Assembly (NCBI GenBank): GCA_900472575.1 | Contig: UCIV01000010.1 | Coordinates: 310,001 to 374,000, forward strand | Direction of reading: 5' to 3' | DNA length: 64,000 bases | Source: Hyphomicrobiales bacterium | GTDB lineage: Bacteria; Pseudomonadota; Alphaproteobacteria; Rhizobiales; Rhizobiaceae | In this document: positions 8,707-17,407 of the stretch, one piece after another | How the letters are laid out: every line of letters begins with the position of its first letter | Numbering within the stretch: position 1 is the first letter of the stretch | Translations under genes and position numbers: made by a program | The notes under the pieces: model-generated | Databases searched by the model: none | What the model saw: only the letters and a program-made list of their open reading frames with translations | Told to the model about the DNA's origin: nothing

Positions 8707-8836
8707 TATCGCAGCCATGTTCCGGAAGTCTCCCTGTCGCGCGTTCACGTGGGTGCAGAACACCCGCGGGGCGGAGCTTTGCCTGCAAAACCTGACGATA
8801 TTCCTTGCAAACCTTGGAGAAGAGGCTAGGGAGAAG

Positions 8837-8853
8837 CCGCGATATATCGGTAT
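8837..8853. promoter_or_regulatory. GntR-type operator, copy 2 (regulator's own promoter)
   Basis: CGATATATCG (8840-8849) with GGTAT extending the right arm, 41 bases upstream of the GntR start codon. The right half matches operator copy 3 exactly. Its place in front of a regulator gene fits autoregulation. Confidence 0.62.
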
Positions 8854-8890
8854 GGCGCCGGCTGAAAACCATCTTGGGAGGAGGACCGAA

Positions 8891-9649
8891 ATGAACACAC
8901 GTTTAAATCAGTCCGACTTCCTGCCCGGAAATGCGGCTGGTCAACCCAAGGCGCTGACGGCCTATAACTACATCCGCCATGCGATCATCACGATGAAGAT
9001 GAAGCCGGGCGCGACGATCAGCGAGAAGGAAACCTGCGCCGAACTCGGCGTGTCGCGCACTCCGATGCGCGAGGCGGTGTTAAGGCTTGCGCAGGAGGGG
9101 CTGGTCAATGTGGTGCCGAGCGGCGGCACCTTCGTCAACAGCATCTCTCTGCGGGGCGTGATCGAGGGGCATCTCATCCGCTCCAGTCTGGAACTGCGGA
9201 TGGTGCGGTTAGCCGCGCGTTCCCATGACGCCGCGCGGGACCGGGATTTCGACCTTCTGATGTTCCTGCAGGGCGATGCGGCCAAGCGTCAGGACTACGA
9301 CCAGTCCTTTGCGGTCGACAATGACTTTCACCGGCTGATCTGCACGATGGCCGGTTTTCCGGATGTCTGGCAGACCATTCACAATGCGACGGGGCAGCTT
9401 GACCGGATAAGGCGCTTCGCCATCCCGCGGTCGGGTTATTTCGACGAGGTCGAACAGGAGCACCGGGCCATTTACGAAGCGATCAGCGCCGGTGATGCCG
9501 ATCGCGCCCATGATCTGATGCGGCGGCATCTTGACGATATCGCCGCAGTCGTCGAATATGTCTTTGCCGACCAACCGGGCCTGATCGTGCAGGAACCCGG
9601 CTTCGATCTGTCGACGCTGGACGTGATGCTGGCGCCTGCGGCTCAATAG
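8891..9649 (+). CDS. GntR-family transcriptional regulator (FCD subfamily), likely controls this cluster
   Basis: A 252-residue regulator. The N-terminal winged helix-turn-helix is at about residues 22-90 (KETCAELG, SRTPMREA, LRLAQEGLVN), followed by a helical FCD ligand-binding domain at about 95-225 with candidate metal-binding acidic and histidine residues (DNDFHRLI, EQEHRAIYEAI). ATG 8891 is preceded by GGGAGGAGGACCG; the frame is open further upstream to 8717, but that part crosses the operator and is judged untranslated. Its paralogue at 22705-23442 shares long identical blocks. The stop overlaps the convergent dehydrogenase gene by 7 bases. Confidence 0.92.
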   Translation: MNTRLNQSDFLPGNAAGQPKALTAYNYIRHAIITMKMKPGATISEKETCAELGVSRTPMREAVLRLAQEGLVNVVPSGGTFVNSISLRGVIEGHLIRSSLELRMVRLAARSHDAARDRDFDLLMFLQGDAAKRQDYDQSFAVDNDFHRLICTMAGFPDVWQTIHNATGQLDRIRRFAIPRSGYFDEVEQEHRAIYEAISAGDADRAHDLMRRHLDDIAAVVEYVFADQPGLIVQEPGFDLSTLDVMLAPAAQ

Positions 9650-10599
9650 CCGCTTTCGCGACTGCCGGAATTGAGCGGCTCCTGTCCGGCCAGAACTCTC
9701 GTGGTATTCTCAAAAATCTGCGCTGCGACATCGCGCGGATTGGGCATGGAGGCGATATGCGGCGTCGCGAAGATCTTGGGATGGGTCCATAAAGGGCTTT
9801 CCTCGGGGAGGGGCTCTTTCAGGAAGACGTCGAGGACTGCACCGCGCAGATGGCCTGCGTCGATCGCGGCCAGAAGATCGGTCTCCACCATGTGCTCGCC
9901 ACGCCCCATGTTGATGATCGCAGCACCCTGCGGCAGGTGGGCGAAGAGGTCGGCATTCAATATGCCGCGCGTGGCGTCGGTAAGGGGAAGCAGGCAGATC
10001 AGCGCGTCGCAACCCTTGAGAAAATCCGGCAGTTGCGCGTCGCCGCAATAGGTGGCGATCCCCGCCTCTTCCTTGGGCGAGCGTGCCCATCCGCGAACAT
10101 TGTAGTTGAGGGCGCGCAGACTGCGCCCGACTGTGCGGCCGATTGCGCCGAAGCCCAGTATGCCGACCGTATAATCCTGTGCCGCTTTCTGTCCGGGGCG
10201 CTCCCAGCGTTTGTGCGCGGCGTTTTGCAGATGCCTGTCCATTTCTCGGTGAAACAGCAGCACGGACCAGATCGCATATTCCGCCATGCCAAGCGCATGC
10301 TGGCTGTCGACGACACGGCAGACGGGGACGGCAGGAAGCTTCGGGTCGGCAAAGATGTTGTCCAGGCCTGCCGCGATGCTGTGCACCATTTTCACGTTCG
10401 GCATATCGGCCAGAAGCCCGTGCGGCGGGTTCCATGCCACGGCGACATCGGCATCCTCGAAGCCGGGCTCGGGATAGGTGCTCAGCCGCACATTCAGGCC
10501 TGAAGCCTCGAATGCGGTTTTCAGAAAGGTGAGATCGAGCGTGCTGCTGACCAGCGCGATGTGAGGGATTTTTGCGTCCGTCCGGCTCATCAATTCCAT
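9643..10599 (-). CDS. D-2-hydroxyacid dehydrogenase (GhrA-like glyoxylate/hydroxypyruvate reductase)
   Basis: A 318-residue NAD(P)H-dependent soluble dehydrogenase. The Rossmann motif GILGFGAIGRTVGRSL is near residues 145-160, the substrate-binding region VHSIAAGLDNIF near 72-83, the NMGRGEHMVE block near 235, and the catalytic His in TPHIASMPNP near 285. This matches the GhrA branch rather than phosphoglycerate dehydrogenases. The start is ATG at 10599, with an alternative Met three codons in. It is convergent with and overlaps the GntR gene. A second GhrA-like gene lies at 45320-46240; both sit next to polyamine/opine-type transport clusters. Confidence 0.88.
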   Translation of the reverse strand: MELMSRTDAKIPHIALVSSTLDLTFLKTAFEASGLNVRLSTYPEPGFEDADVAVAWNPPHGLLADMPNVKMVHSIAAGLDNIFADPKLPAVPVCRVVDSQHALGMAEYAIWSVLLFHREMDRHLQNAAHKRWERPGQKAAQDYTVGILGFGAIGRTVGRSLRALNYNVRGWARSPKEEAGIATYCGDAQLPDFLKGCDALICLLPLTDATRGILNADLFAHLPQGAAIINMGRGEHMVETDLLAAIDAGHLRGAVLDVFLKEPLPEESPLWTHPKIFATPHIASMPNPRDVAAQIFENTTRVLAGQEPLNSGSRESGY

Positions 10600-10719
10600 C
10601 TTTATCAGGACCTCATTGCTGCTGCTTGTCTGTCTTCAAAGCGTATGGCGTCGCGATTTTCCGCAAGTTGATTATTTTTTGAGCGACGTATTCTCGAGTG
10701 CAAGTTTTATGCAAAAATT

Positions 10720-10741
10720 CACCTGTCTTGCTTGACAGGTG
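10720..10741. repeat. 8-bp inverted repeat in the divergent promoter region
   Basis: CACCTGTC / GACAGGTG arms separated by TTGCTT. It lies between the minus-strand dehydrogenase and the plus-strand dipeptide-type operon, 28 bases before the GntR-type operator core. No T-run follows, so an operator is more likely than a terminator. The right arm includes TTGACA, which could be a -35 element, but no good -10 was seen at standard spacing. Confidence 0.4.
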
Positions 10742-10765
10742 CCAAAGGCCGGAGTCAAGATGATG

Positions 10766-10782
10766 TATCGATATATCGGTAT
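10766..10782. promoter_or_regulatory. GntR-type operator, copy 3 (dipeptide-type ABC operon)
   Basis: TATCGATATATCGGTAT with the 10-bp dyad core CGATATATCG at 10769-10778. It is 71 bases before the binding-protein start codon. The shared core with copies 1 and 2 links the transporter operon at 10849 to the same regulator. Confidence 0.65.
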
Positions 10783-10848
10783 ATTGTTGCTCCGATACGA
10801 TCGCGAATTGATGTCCGCACGCAAACGAAAATCCATAAGGGGAACTTC

Positions 10849-12396
10849 ATGCGACGACTGATTTCTGCATCCCTAGCCCTTTTCATGACGACGACAGCGG
10901 CCTTTGCCCAGGCCGTACCGGGTGGCAAACTGAACCTCATCGTTCAGCCAGAGCCGCCAAGCATCATGATCGGCACCACCACCAACGGCCCGGCTCTGCT
11001 CGTCGGCGGCAATATCTACGAAAGCCTGCTGCGCTACGACGAGAACCTCAAACCCGAGCCGTCGCTCGCCAAGTCGTGGACGGTTTCCGATGACGGCCTG
11101 ACCTATACGTTCACGCTGCAGGATGACGTGAAGTGGCATGACGGCAAGCCGATGACATCGGCCGACGTGCTGTTTTCCGCCAACGACTATCTGATGAAGA
11201 TGCAGCCGCGTCATCGCAACCTGATGACCCATGTGGAAAGCGTCACGGCACCGGACGACAAGACCGTCGTATTCAAGCTGAAGGAGCCCTTCGAGGCCTT
11301 CATCCGTGGCCTGGCCTTCTACACGATGCCGGTCTTGCCCAAGCATATCTATGAGGGCACCGACTACGCCACCAATCCGGCCAACGACAAGCCGATCGGC
11401 ACCGGCCCGTTCAAGTTCGACGAATGGAAGCGCGGCAGCTACATCCATCTCGTCAAGAACCCGGACTATTACGTGAAGGGCAAGCCCTATCTCGACGAGT
11501 TGTATTACCAGGTCATTCCGGACGGCGCATCGCGTTCGGTCGCCTTCGAGACCGGCAATATCGACGTGGTGCCGGGCGGCTCGGTCGAGAATTTCGACAT
11601 TCCGCGACTGAAAGACCTGCCCAATACCTGCACGACGGAAAAGGGCTGGGAATATTTCGCACCGCTCTCCTGGCTGTGGCTCAACAACCGCAAAGCGCCG
11701 ATGGACAATGTGAAGTTCCGTCAGGCGGTGATGTATGCGCTCGACCGCGAATTCGCCAAGGACGTTCTGTGGAACGGCTACGGCAAGGTTGCGACCGGGC
11801 CGCTGTCGTCAAAGCTTCCTTTCTACAAGGATGTCGAGCCGAAATACCCGCATGATGTCGAGAAGGCCAAGGAACTGCTCAAAGAAATCGGCTATGACGG
11901 CAAGCCGCTGAAGCTGCTGCCGCTCCCTTACGGAGAGACCTGGCAGCGTTGGGCCGAAGCCGTGAAGCAGAACCTCGAGGAAGTCGGCATTCCGATCGAA
12001 ATCGAAGCGGCCGACGTTGCCGGTTGGAACCAGCGTACATCCAACTGGGAATACGACATCGCCTTCACCTATCTCTACCAGAATGGCGACCCGGCAATCG
12101 GCGTGGACCGCAACTACAAGACCTCGCAGATCGCCAAGGGCAACCCGTTCAACAACGTCGAGGGCTATTCCAATCCCGAACTCGACAAGCTGTTCGACGA
12201 GGCTGCCGTCGCCTATCCGGCATCCAAGCGTCAGGAGCTTTACGACCAGGCGCAGAAGAAGCTTCAGGAAGACGTTCCTGTTGCCTGGCTGCTCGAACTC
12301 GGTTTCCCGACGATCTACAACTGCAAGGTTCAGGATATCGTGACGACCGCCTCCGGCCTGCCGGAATCCATGCGCGACGCCTGGATCAAGAAGTAA
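10849..12396 (+). CDS. Peptide/opine-type ABC transporter substrate-binding protein (SBP family 5)
   Basis: A 515-residue periplasmic binding protein of the DppA/OppA class (solute-binding family 5). A signal peptide covers about residues 1-20 (LISASLALF core, Ala-Phe-Ala before Gln). Family landmarks are YESLLRYDENLKPEPSLAKS, TFTLQDDVKWHDGKP and ADVLFS near residues 55-110, then IGTGPFKFDEW. ATG 10849 follows AAGGGGAAC and gives an intact signal peptide; upstream in-frame codons cross the operator. First gene of a long operon that reaches at least 22618. A stem-loop follows the stop. The substrate may be a peptide or another amide/amino compound, as judged from the downstream enzymes. Confidence 0.92.
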   Translation: MRRLISASLALFMTTTAAFAQAVPGGKLNLIVQPEPPSIMIGTTTNGPALLVGGNIYESLLRYDENLKPEPSLAKSWTVSDDGLTYTFTLQDDVKWHDGKPMTSADVLFSANDYLMKMQPRHRNLMTHVESVTAPDDKTVVFKLKEPFEAFIRGLAFYTMPVLPKHIYEGTDYATNPANDKPIGTGPFKFDEWKRGSYIHLVKNPDYYVKGKPYLDELYYQVIPDGASRSVAFETGNIDVVPGGSVENFDIPRLKDLPNTCTTEKGWEYFAPLSWLWLNNRKAPMDNVKFRQAVMYALDREFAKDVLWNGYGKVATGPLSSKLPFYKDVEPKYPHDVEKAKELLKEIGYDGKPLKLLPLPYGETWQRWAEAVKQNLEEVGIPIEIEAADVAGWNQRTSNWEYDIAFTYLYQNGDPAIGVDRNYKTSQIAKGNPFNNVEGYSNPELDKLFDEAAVAYPASKRQELYDQAQKKLQEDVPVAWLLELGFPTIYNCKVQDIVTTASGLPESMRDAWIKK

Positions 12397-12404
12397 TCGA
12401 CATT

Positions 12405-12428
12405 CAGGCGGAGATCCGTCTCCGCCTG
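12405..12428 (+). terminator. Stem-loop after the binding-protein gene
   Basis: A perfect 10-bp stem CAGGCGGAGA / TCTCCGCCTG with a TCCG tetraloop lies directly after the binding-protein stop and 41 bases before the first permease. There is no T-tract, so mRNA stabilisation or partial attenuation is more likely than full termination. Confidence 0.65.
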
Positions 12429-12468
12429 GCTCATTCCTGACCTGAAAAATCTAGTCGGAGCCGTGCTC

Positions 12469-13440
12469 ATGCTGAGATTCATCTCGGGGCGATTGCTGAA
12501 GGCAGTCGTGATCCTGATCTGTATCACCGTGCTCAATTTCTTCCTCATCCATGCCGCACCGGGCGATCCGGCTGCGGTCATGGCCGGGGAAGCGGGTGAT
12601 GCCGATCCTGCCTTCCTGCAACAGCTCAGAGAACGTTTCGGCCTCGACAAGCCGCTTTACATGCAGCTCTGGATCTACGTTTCCTCGGTGGTCCAGCTCG
12701 ATCTCGGTTATTCCTACCGCCAGCAATTGCCGGTGCTGCAGCTGATCGGCGAGCGCCTGCCGGCGACACTGCTGCTTTCCCTTTCCGCCTTTGTGATCTC
12801 GCTCGGCCTTGGGGTTGCGGCCGGTGCCTTCGCCTCGGCACGGCAGGGCAAATGGGCCGATACGATCATCTCGCTGGTCGCGCTGATCTTTTACGCGACG
12901 CCGCTCTTCTGGCTGGCGTTGATGGGCGTGCTGCTGTTTTCCGTCCAGCTCGGCTGGTTGCCCGGCTTCGGTTACGAAACCGTCGGTGCGAACTATACCG
13001 GCCTTGCTCGCGCGATCGATATATTCATGCATTTGATCCTGCCGGCGATGACGCTCGGGCTGTTCTTCATGGCCGTCTATGCTCGCATGACCCGCGCCTC
13101 GATGCTGGAGGTAGGCAGGCTTGATTTCGTCAAGACCGCCAAGGCCAAGGGCTTGCGTCCCGGCGTCATCCAGCGCCGCCATGTGCTGCGCAATGCGCTT
13201 TTGCCGGTGGTGACGCTTGCCGGCCTGCAGGCGGGGCAGCTCGTCGGCGGCGCCGTGCTGATCGAAACCGTGTTTGCCTGGCCGGGCATCGGCCGACTGA
13301 TGTTCGATGCCCTTTCGCAGCGCGACTACAATCTGCTGCTCGGCGTCTTTGTCGTCTCGGCGGCGATGGTCCTGCTCTTCAACCTCATCACCGACGTGCT
13401 TTACCGCCTCGTCGATCCGCGCATCAAGGTGACGTCATGA
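12469..13440 (+). CDS. Peptide-type ABC transporter permease (DppB-like)
   Basis: A 323-residue inner-membrane permease. The N-terminal helix with HAAPGDPAA near residues 27-35 is the hallmark of DppB/OppB proteins, and the coupling loop lies near 212-245 (DFVKTAKAKGLRPGVI, then HVLRNALLP). ATG 12469 is chosen over GTG 12463 because the CGGAG at 12456-12460 is 8 bases from the ATG and only 2 from the GTG. The stop overlaps the next permease as ATGA. Confidence 0.92.
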   Translation: MLRFISGRLLKAVVILICITVLNFFLIHAAPGDPAAVMAGEAGDADPAFLQQLRERFGLDKPLYMQLWIYVSSVVQLDLGYSYRQQLPVLQLIGERLPATLLLSLSAFVISLGLGVAAGAFASARQGKWADTIISLVALIFYATPLFWLALMGVLLFSVQLGWLPGFGYETVGANYTGLARAIDIFMHLILPAMTLGLFFMAVYARMTRASMLEVGRLDFVKTAKAKGLRPGVIQRRHVLRNALLPVVTLAGLQAGQLVGGAVLIETVFAWPGIGRLMFDALSQRDYNLLLGVFVVSAAMVLLFNLITDVLYRLVDPRIKVTS

Positions 13441-14276
13441 AGGATTTCTGGAAACGTTTTTCGCAGAACCGAGGCGCCGTCGTCGGTCTGGTCATCCTGC
13501 TTCTGGTCGTCATTCTGTCGATCGTCGCTCCGTTCATCTTCACCAAGTCGCCCTGGGCGATGGTGCAGCGGCCGTTCATTCCGCCCTTCACCATGGACGC
13601 TTTCGTGCTCGGCACCGATCCGATGGGACGCGACCTTGCGGCGGGTCTCGCCCACGGCGCACGGGTTTCCCTGCTGGTGGGGCTCGTATCGACCGTCGTT
13701 TCGCTGCTGATCGGCATTCCGATCGGCGCAATTGCCGGATATTTCGGCGGCTGGGTCGATGATCTGCTGATGCGGTTCACCGAATTCTTCCAGAGCGTGC
13801 CGAGCTTTGCGCTGGCCGTGGTGCTGGTGGCGATCTTCCAGCCGAGCATTTATTCGATCGTCATCTCGATTGCCGTGGTCTCCTGGCCGCCGGTTGCCCG
13901 CCTTCTGCGCGGCGAGGTGATGTCGCTCCGGTCTCGCGAATTCGTAGAGGCCGCCGTGCTTTCCGGCCAGACGCATTCAACGATTATCTGGCGGCAGATC
14001 CTGCCGAATACGATCTCGCCGATCATCGTGCTGGCCTCTATGATGGTGGCGGCGGCGATCCTGATCGAAAGCTCGCTCTCTTTTCTGGGCCTGGGCGACC
14101 GCAACATCATGTCCTGGGGCTATATCATCGGTGCCGGCCGCACCGTGATCCGTCAGGCCTGGTGGGTCAGCTTCTTCCCCGGCCTCGCAATCCTTCTGAC
14201 CGTGCTGGCGCTCAACCTCGTCGGCGAAGGGCTGAACGACGCCCTCAACCCGCGCCTTGCGCGCAAGGGGAGGTAA
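13437..14276 (+). CDS. Peptide-type ABC transporter permease (DppC-like)
   Basis: A 279-residue permease, partner of the preceding one. It has the DppC N-terminal helix (VGLVILLLVVILSIVAPFI), the extracytoplasmic FVLGTDPMGRD segment typical of this family, and the coupling loop EFVEAAVLSGQTHSTIIW near residues 163-180. Translation is coupled to the upstream permease through ATGA. The next gene starts 2 bases after its stop. Confidence 0.92.
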   Translation: MKDFWKRFSQNRGAVVGLVILLLVVILSIVAPFIFTKSPWAMVQRPFIPPFTMDAFVLGTDPMGRDLAAGLAHGARVSLLVGLVSTVVSLLIGIPIGAIAGYFGGWVDDLLMRFTEFFQSVPSFALAVVLVAIFQPSIYSIVISIAVVSWPPVARLLRGEVMSLRSREFVEAAVLSGQTHSTIIWRQILPNTISPIIVLASMMVAAAILIESSLSFLGLGDRNIMSWGYIIGAGRTVIRQAWWVSFFPGLAILLTVLALNLVGEGLNDALNPRLARKGR

Positions 14277-14278
14277 CC

Positions 14279-15982
14279 ATGGCAGACATGATCGACACCA
14301 ATGCCGTGACATCCGACGAAACCGTTGCCGCCGTCATCCATCCGGGTGCGCTGAAGGAAGAGGGTAGGGGCGAACCGGTCGTCCATATCGACCGACTGAG
14401 CATCGCACTACCGGACGGCGCTGATCGCCCCTATGCGGTCGACCGCGTCAGCTTCAAGCTCTTTCCCGGCGAGATGCTCTGCGTGGTCGGCGAAAGCGGT
14501 TCGGGCAAATCCATGTCGGCCAATGCGCTGATGGGGCTTCTTCCCGATACGGTGCGTGTGGCTCAGGGGCGTATCCTGCTTGGCGCTACCGATCTGATCA
14601 CCATGCCGGCGGATGCGCTCTACGCCATTCGCGGTCGCCGGGTGGCGATGATCTTCCAGGAGCCGATGTCGGCGCTCAACCCGCTGATGAAAGTCTCGGC
14701 GCAGATCGAGGAAGTGTTTGAGGCGCACGGTCTTCTGACGCCGAAGGAACGCAAGGAAAAGGCGCTATCGCTTCTGACGGAGGTCGGTCTGCCCGACCCG
14801 CCGCGGGCAGCCGACAGCTATCCGTTCCAGCTTTCCGGCGGTCAGCGTCAGCGTGTGATGATCGCCATGGCGCTGGCGCTAGAGCCGGAAGTGCTGATCG
14901 CCGACGAGCCGACAACGGCGCTCGACGTGACGACGCAGGCGCAGATATTGAAACTCATTGCCGGGCTCCAGAAGGAGCGCAACATGGCGGTGATGTTCAT
15001 CACCCACGATTTCGGCGTCGTGGCCGAGATCGCCGACTATGTGACGGTGATGCAGCTCGGCCGCATCGTCGAGCAGGGAACGGCCGAAGAGGTGCTTTTC
15101 TCGCCGCAACACCCCTATACGAAGAAGCTGATCGCGGCGATCCCGCGTCCCGGCGAAGGGGTGGCGCGTATCGAGACCCGCGAGCCACTGCTTGCCGTCG
15201 AGAACCTGTCGAAAATCTATCGCATGGGCGGCGGGCTGTTTTCCAAGGCCCGTGAAGTACATGCCGTCAAGGACGTGTCGTTCACGCTCGGTCGCGGTGA
15301 AACACTCGGCATCGTCGGCGAAAGCGGCTCAGGCAAGTCTTCGGTCGGTCGCTGCCTCGTGCGGCTGCAGGACCCCGAAAGCGGCCGCGTTCTGCTTGGC
15401 GGACAGGACATGGCGCATCTGAAGGGCGAACAACTGCGCGCCATGCGCAGACGCATGCAGATGATCTTCCAGGACCCGTATTCGTCGCTCAATCCGCGCG
15501 AAAAGGTCGGGCGCATCATTGCCTCGGGGCCGATCGCCTATGGTGAGGATGAGAAAAAGGCGCTCGCCCGCGCTGCCGAACTGATGGAGATGGTCGGGCT
15601 CGATCCCAAAGGAACCAATCGTTTTCCGCACGAGTTTTCCGGCGGTCAGCGGCAGCGTATAGGCATTGCCCGCGCATTGGCGCTCGAACCCGAGATCATC
15701 ATCGCCGACGAGGCGGTGTCTGCACTCGACGTTTCAATCCAGGCTCAGGTTCTGGAACTTCTGGGCCAGCTGAAAAAAGACCTCAACCTCTCCCTCGTGT
15801 TCATCACCCATGACCTGCGCGTTGCGGCCAAGATCTGCGACCGCGTGATGGTGATGCAGAAGGGCGAGGTCGTCGAACTCGGTACGGGGAGCGAGATCTT
15901 CGACACGCCCCGGCACCCCTACACGAAAAGCCTGATCGAGGCCATTCCCGGTCGGGCAAAGGAAGCGCTGATGACGGCCTGA
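14279..15982 (+). CDS. Fused dual ATP-binding protein of the peptide-type ABC transporter (DppD-DppF fusion)
   Basis: A 567-residue protein with two complete nucleotide-binding domains in tandem. Domain 1 has Walker A GESGSGKS near residues 72-79, signature LSGGQRQR and Walker [11 protein letters not shown]; domain 2 repeats these with GESGSGKSS near 346-354, FSGGQRQR and [10 protein letters not shown]. The oligopeptide-binding C-terminal signature (HPYTKKLI and [13 protein letters not shown]) follows each domain. Such fusions replace separate DppD and DppF. ATG 14279 follows AAGGGGAGG; the open frame upstream overlaps the permease. Domain 2 has Ala instead of Pro after the catalytic Glu, common in DppF-type domains. 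Confidence 0.93.
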   Translation: MADMIDTNAVTSDETVAAVIHPGALKEEGRGEPVVHIDRLSIALPDGADRPYAVDRVSFKLFPGEMLCVVGESGSGKSMSANALMGLLPDTVRVAQGRILLGATDLITMPADALYAIRGRRVAMIFQEPMSALNPLMKVSAQIEEVFEAHGLLTPKERKEKALSLLTEVGLPDPPRAADSYPFQLSGGQRQRVMIAMALALEPEVLIADEPTTALDVTTQAQILKLIAGLQKERNMAVMFITHDFGVVAEIADYVTVMQLGRIVEQGTAEEVLFSPQHPYTKKLIAAIPRPGEGVARIETREPLLAVENLSKIYRMGGGLFSKAREVHAVKDVSFTLGRGETLGIVGESGSGKSSVGRCLVRLQDPESGRVLLGGQDMAHLKGEQLRAMRRRMQMIFQDPYSSLNPREKVGRIIASGPIAYGEDEKKALARAAELMEMVGLDPKGTNRFPHEFSGGQRQRIGIARALALEPEIIIADEAVSALDVSIQAQVLELLGQLKKDLNLSLVFITHDLRVAAKICDRVMVMQKGEVVELGTGSEIFDTPRHPYTKSLIEAIPGRAKEALMTA

Positions 15983-16023
15983 GCCCGTCGGATATCAACC
16001 AATCTGGGCAACAGAGCCCGCTT

Positions 16024-17388
16024 ATGGAGCAGCACATGACGATTATGCCGAACTCGGTCGAAGCCCGCGACATGGCCTATCAGATGCATCCGATGGTCAA
16101 TCTTCGGAAATATGAAAAAACCGGCGGCCTCGTGATCGAGAGCGGCGACGGTATCTATGTCACCGACAATACCGGCAAGCGCTATATCGAGGGCCTGGCC
16201 GGCCTGTGGTCGGTGGCGCTCGGTTTCGGCGAAAAGCGGCTGGCGGAAGTCGCCAAGGCGCAGATGGAAAAGCTGCCCTATTACCACAGCTTCTCCTACA
16301 AGACGCATGGGCCGTCGATCGATCTGGCCGAGATGCTGGTCAAGATCGCACCGGTGCCGATGTCGAAGGTGCACTTCACCTCGTCGGGCTCCGAGGCCAA
16401 CGACCTCGCCTGCAAAATGGTCTGGTATCGTTCCAATGCGCTCGGCAAGAAGGACAAGAAGAAGATCATCGGCCGGATCAAGGGTTATCACGGTGTGACG
16501 ATCGCCTCAGGCTCGATCACCGGCCTGCCGCGCAACCATGAGAGCTTCGACCTGCCGCTCGACCGGATGGTTCATACATCCTGCCCGTCCTATGTGCATT
16601 TCGGCCTCGAGGGCGAAAGCGAAGCCGATTTCACCAAGCGCATGCTGAAGGATCTGGAAGACCTGATCCTGAAGGAAGGCCCGGAAACGATCGCCGCCTT
16701 CTGGGGCGAGCCGGTGATGGGCGCCGGCGGCGTATTGATGCCGTCGGACGGCTATTGGGCCGGCGTTCAGGCCATCCTGAAGAAATACGACATCCTTCTC
16801 GTCGCCGACGAAGTCATCTGCGGCTTCGGCCGTACCGGCAAGATGTTTGCCTGCGAGACGCTCGGCATCGAGCCGGACGTGCTTGTCGTGTCGAAGCAGA
16901 TTTCGTCGTCCTACATGCCGCTTTCGGCGATCATCATGAACGACCATTTCTATCAGCCGATCGCCGACGAAAGCGACCGTATCGGCGTGTTCGGCCATGG
17001 CTTCACAGCCTCCGGTCATCCGGTTGCGACTGCGGTTGGTCTCGAAAACCTGAAGATCATCCAGGAGCGGGATCTGGTCGGCAACGTCGCACGACTGGAG
17101 GAAAAGTTCCTCGGCGGCCTGGCAGAACTTGCCAAGCATCCGCTGGCGCATTCCTCGCGCGGCGTCGGCCTGCTCGGCGCGCTGGAAATCAAGCCCTGGG
17201 CGGATGCCAATGCCGGTGATGCGGCTGCAGCGATTGCCGCCGCATGCCAGGACGAAGGCCTGATCATCCGCAATATCGGTGAGGCCATCTGCTTCTGCCC
17301 GCCGTTGATCATTACTGCCGAACAGATCGACGACATGTTTGGTGCCGTTGCCCGCGCGCTCGATACCGTTGCCGCCGCGCACGGCTGA
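16024..17388 (+). CDS. Class III aminotransferase (omega-amino acid/amine:pyruvate type)
   Basis: A 454-residue PLP-dependent aminotransferase. Key features are the Asp of VADEVICGFGRTG (about residue 262) and the PLP lysine in VVSKQISSSYMPL (about residue 291), plus HFTSSGSEANDLACKMVW near 118-135 and GRIKGYHGVT near 155. This pattern suits the putrescine/GABA/beta-alanine:pyruvate group rather than ornithine aminotransferases. The start is ATG 16024 or ATG 16036. It follows the transporter genes by 41 bases in the same operon and probably removes a terminal amino group from an imported or processed compound. Confidence 0.9.
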   Translation: MEQHMTIMPNSVEARDMAYQMHPMVNLRKYEKTGGLVIESGDGIYVTDNTGKRYIEGLAGLWSVALGFGEKRLAEVAKAQMEKLPYYHSFSYKTHGPSIDLAEMLVKIAPVPMSKVHFTSSGSEANDLACKMVWYRSNALGKKDKKKIIGRIKGYHGVTIASGSITGLPRNHESFDLPLDRMVHTSCPSYVHFGLEGESEADFTKRMLKDLEDLILKEGPETIAAFWGEPVMGAGGVLMPSDGYWAGVQAILKKYDILLVADEVICGFGRTGKMFACETLGIEPDVLVVSKQISSSYMPLSAIIMNDHFYQPIADESDRIGVFGHGFTASGHPVATAVGLENLKIIQERDLVGNVARLEEKFLGGLAELAKHPLAHSSRGVGLLGALEIKPWADANAGDAAAAIAAACQDEGLIIRNIGEAICFCPPLIITAEQIDDMFGAVARALDTVAAAHG

Positions 17389-17407
17389 AGCATTAAGGAT
17401 TGAGATC

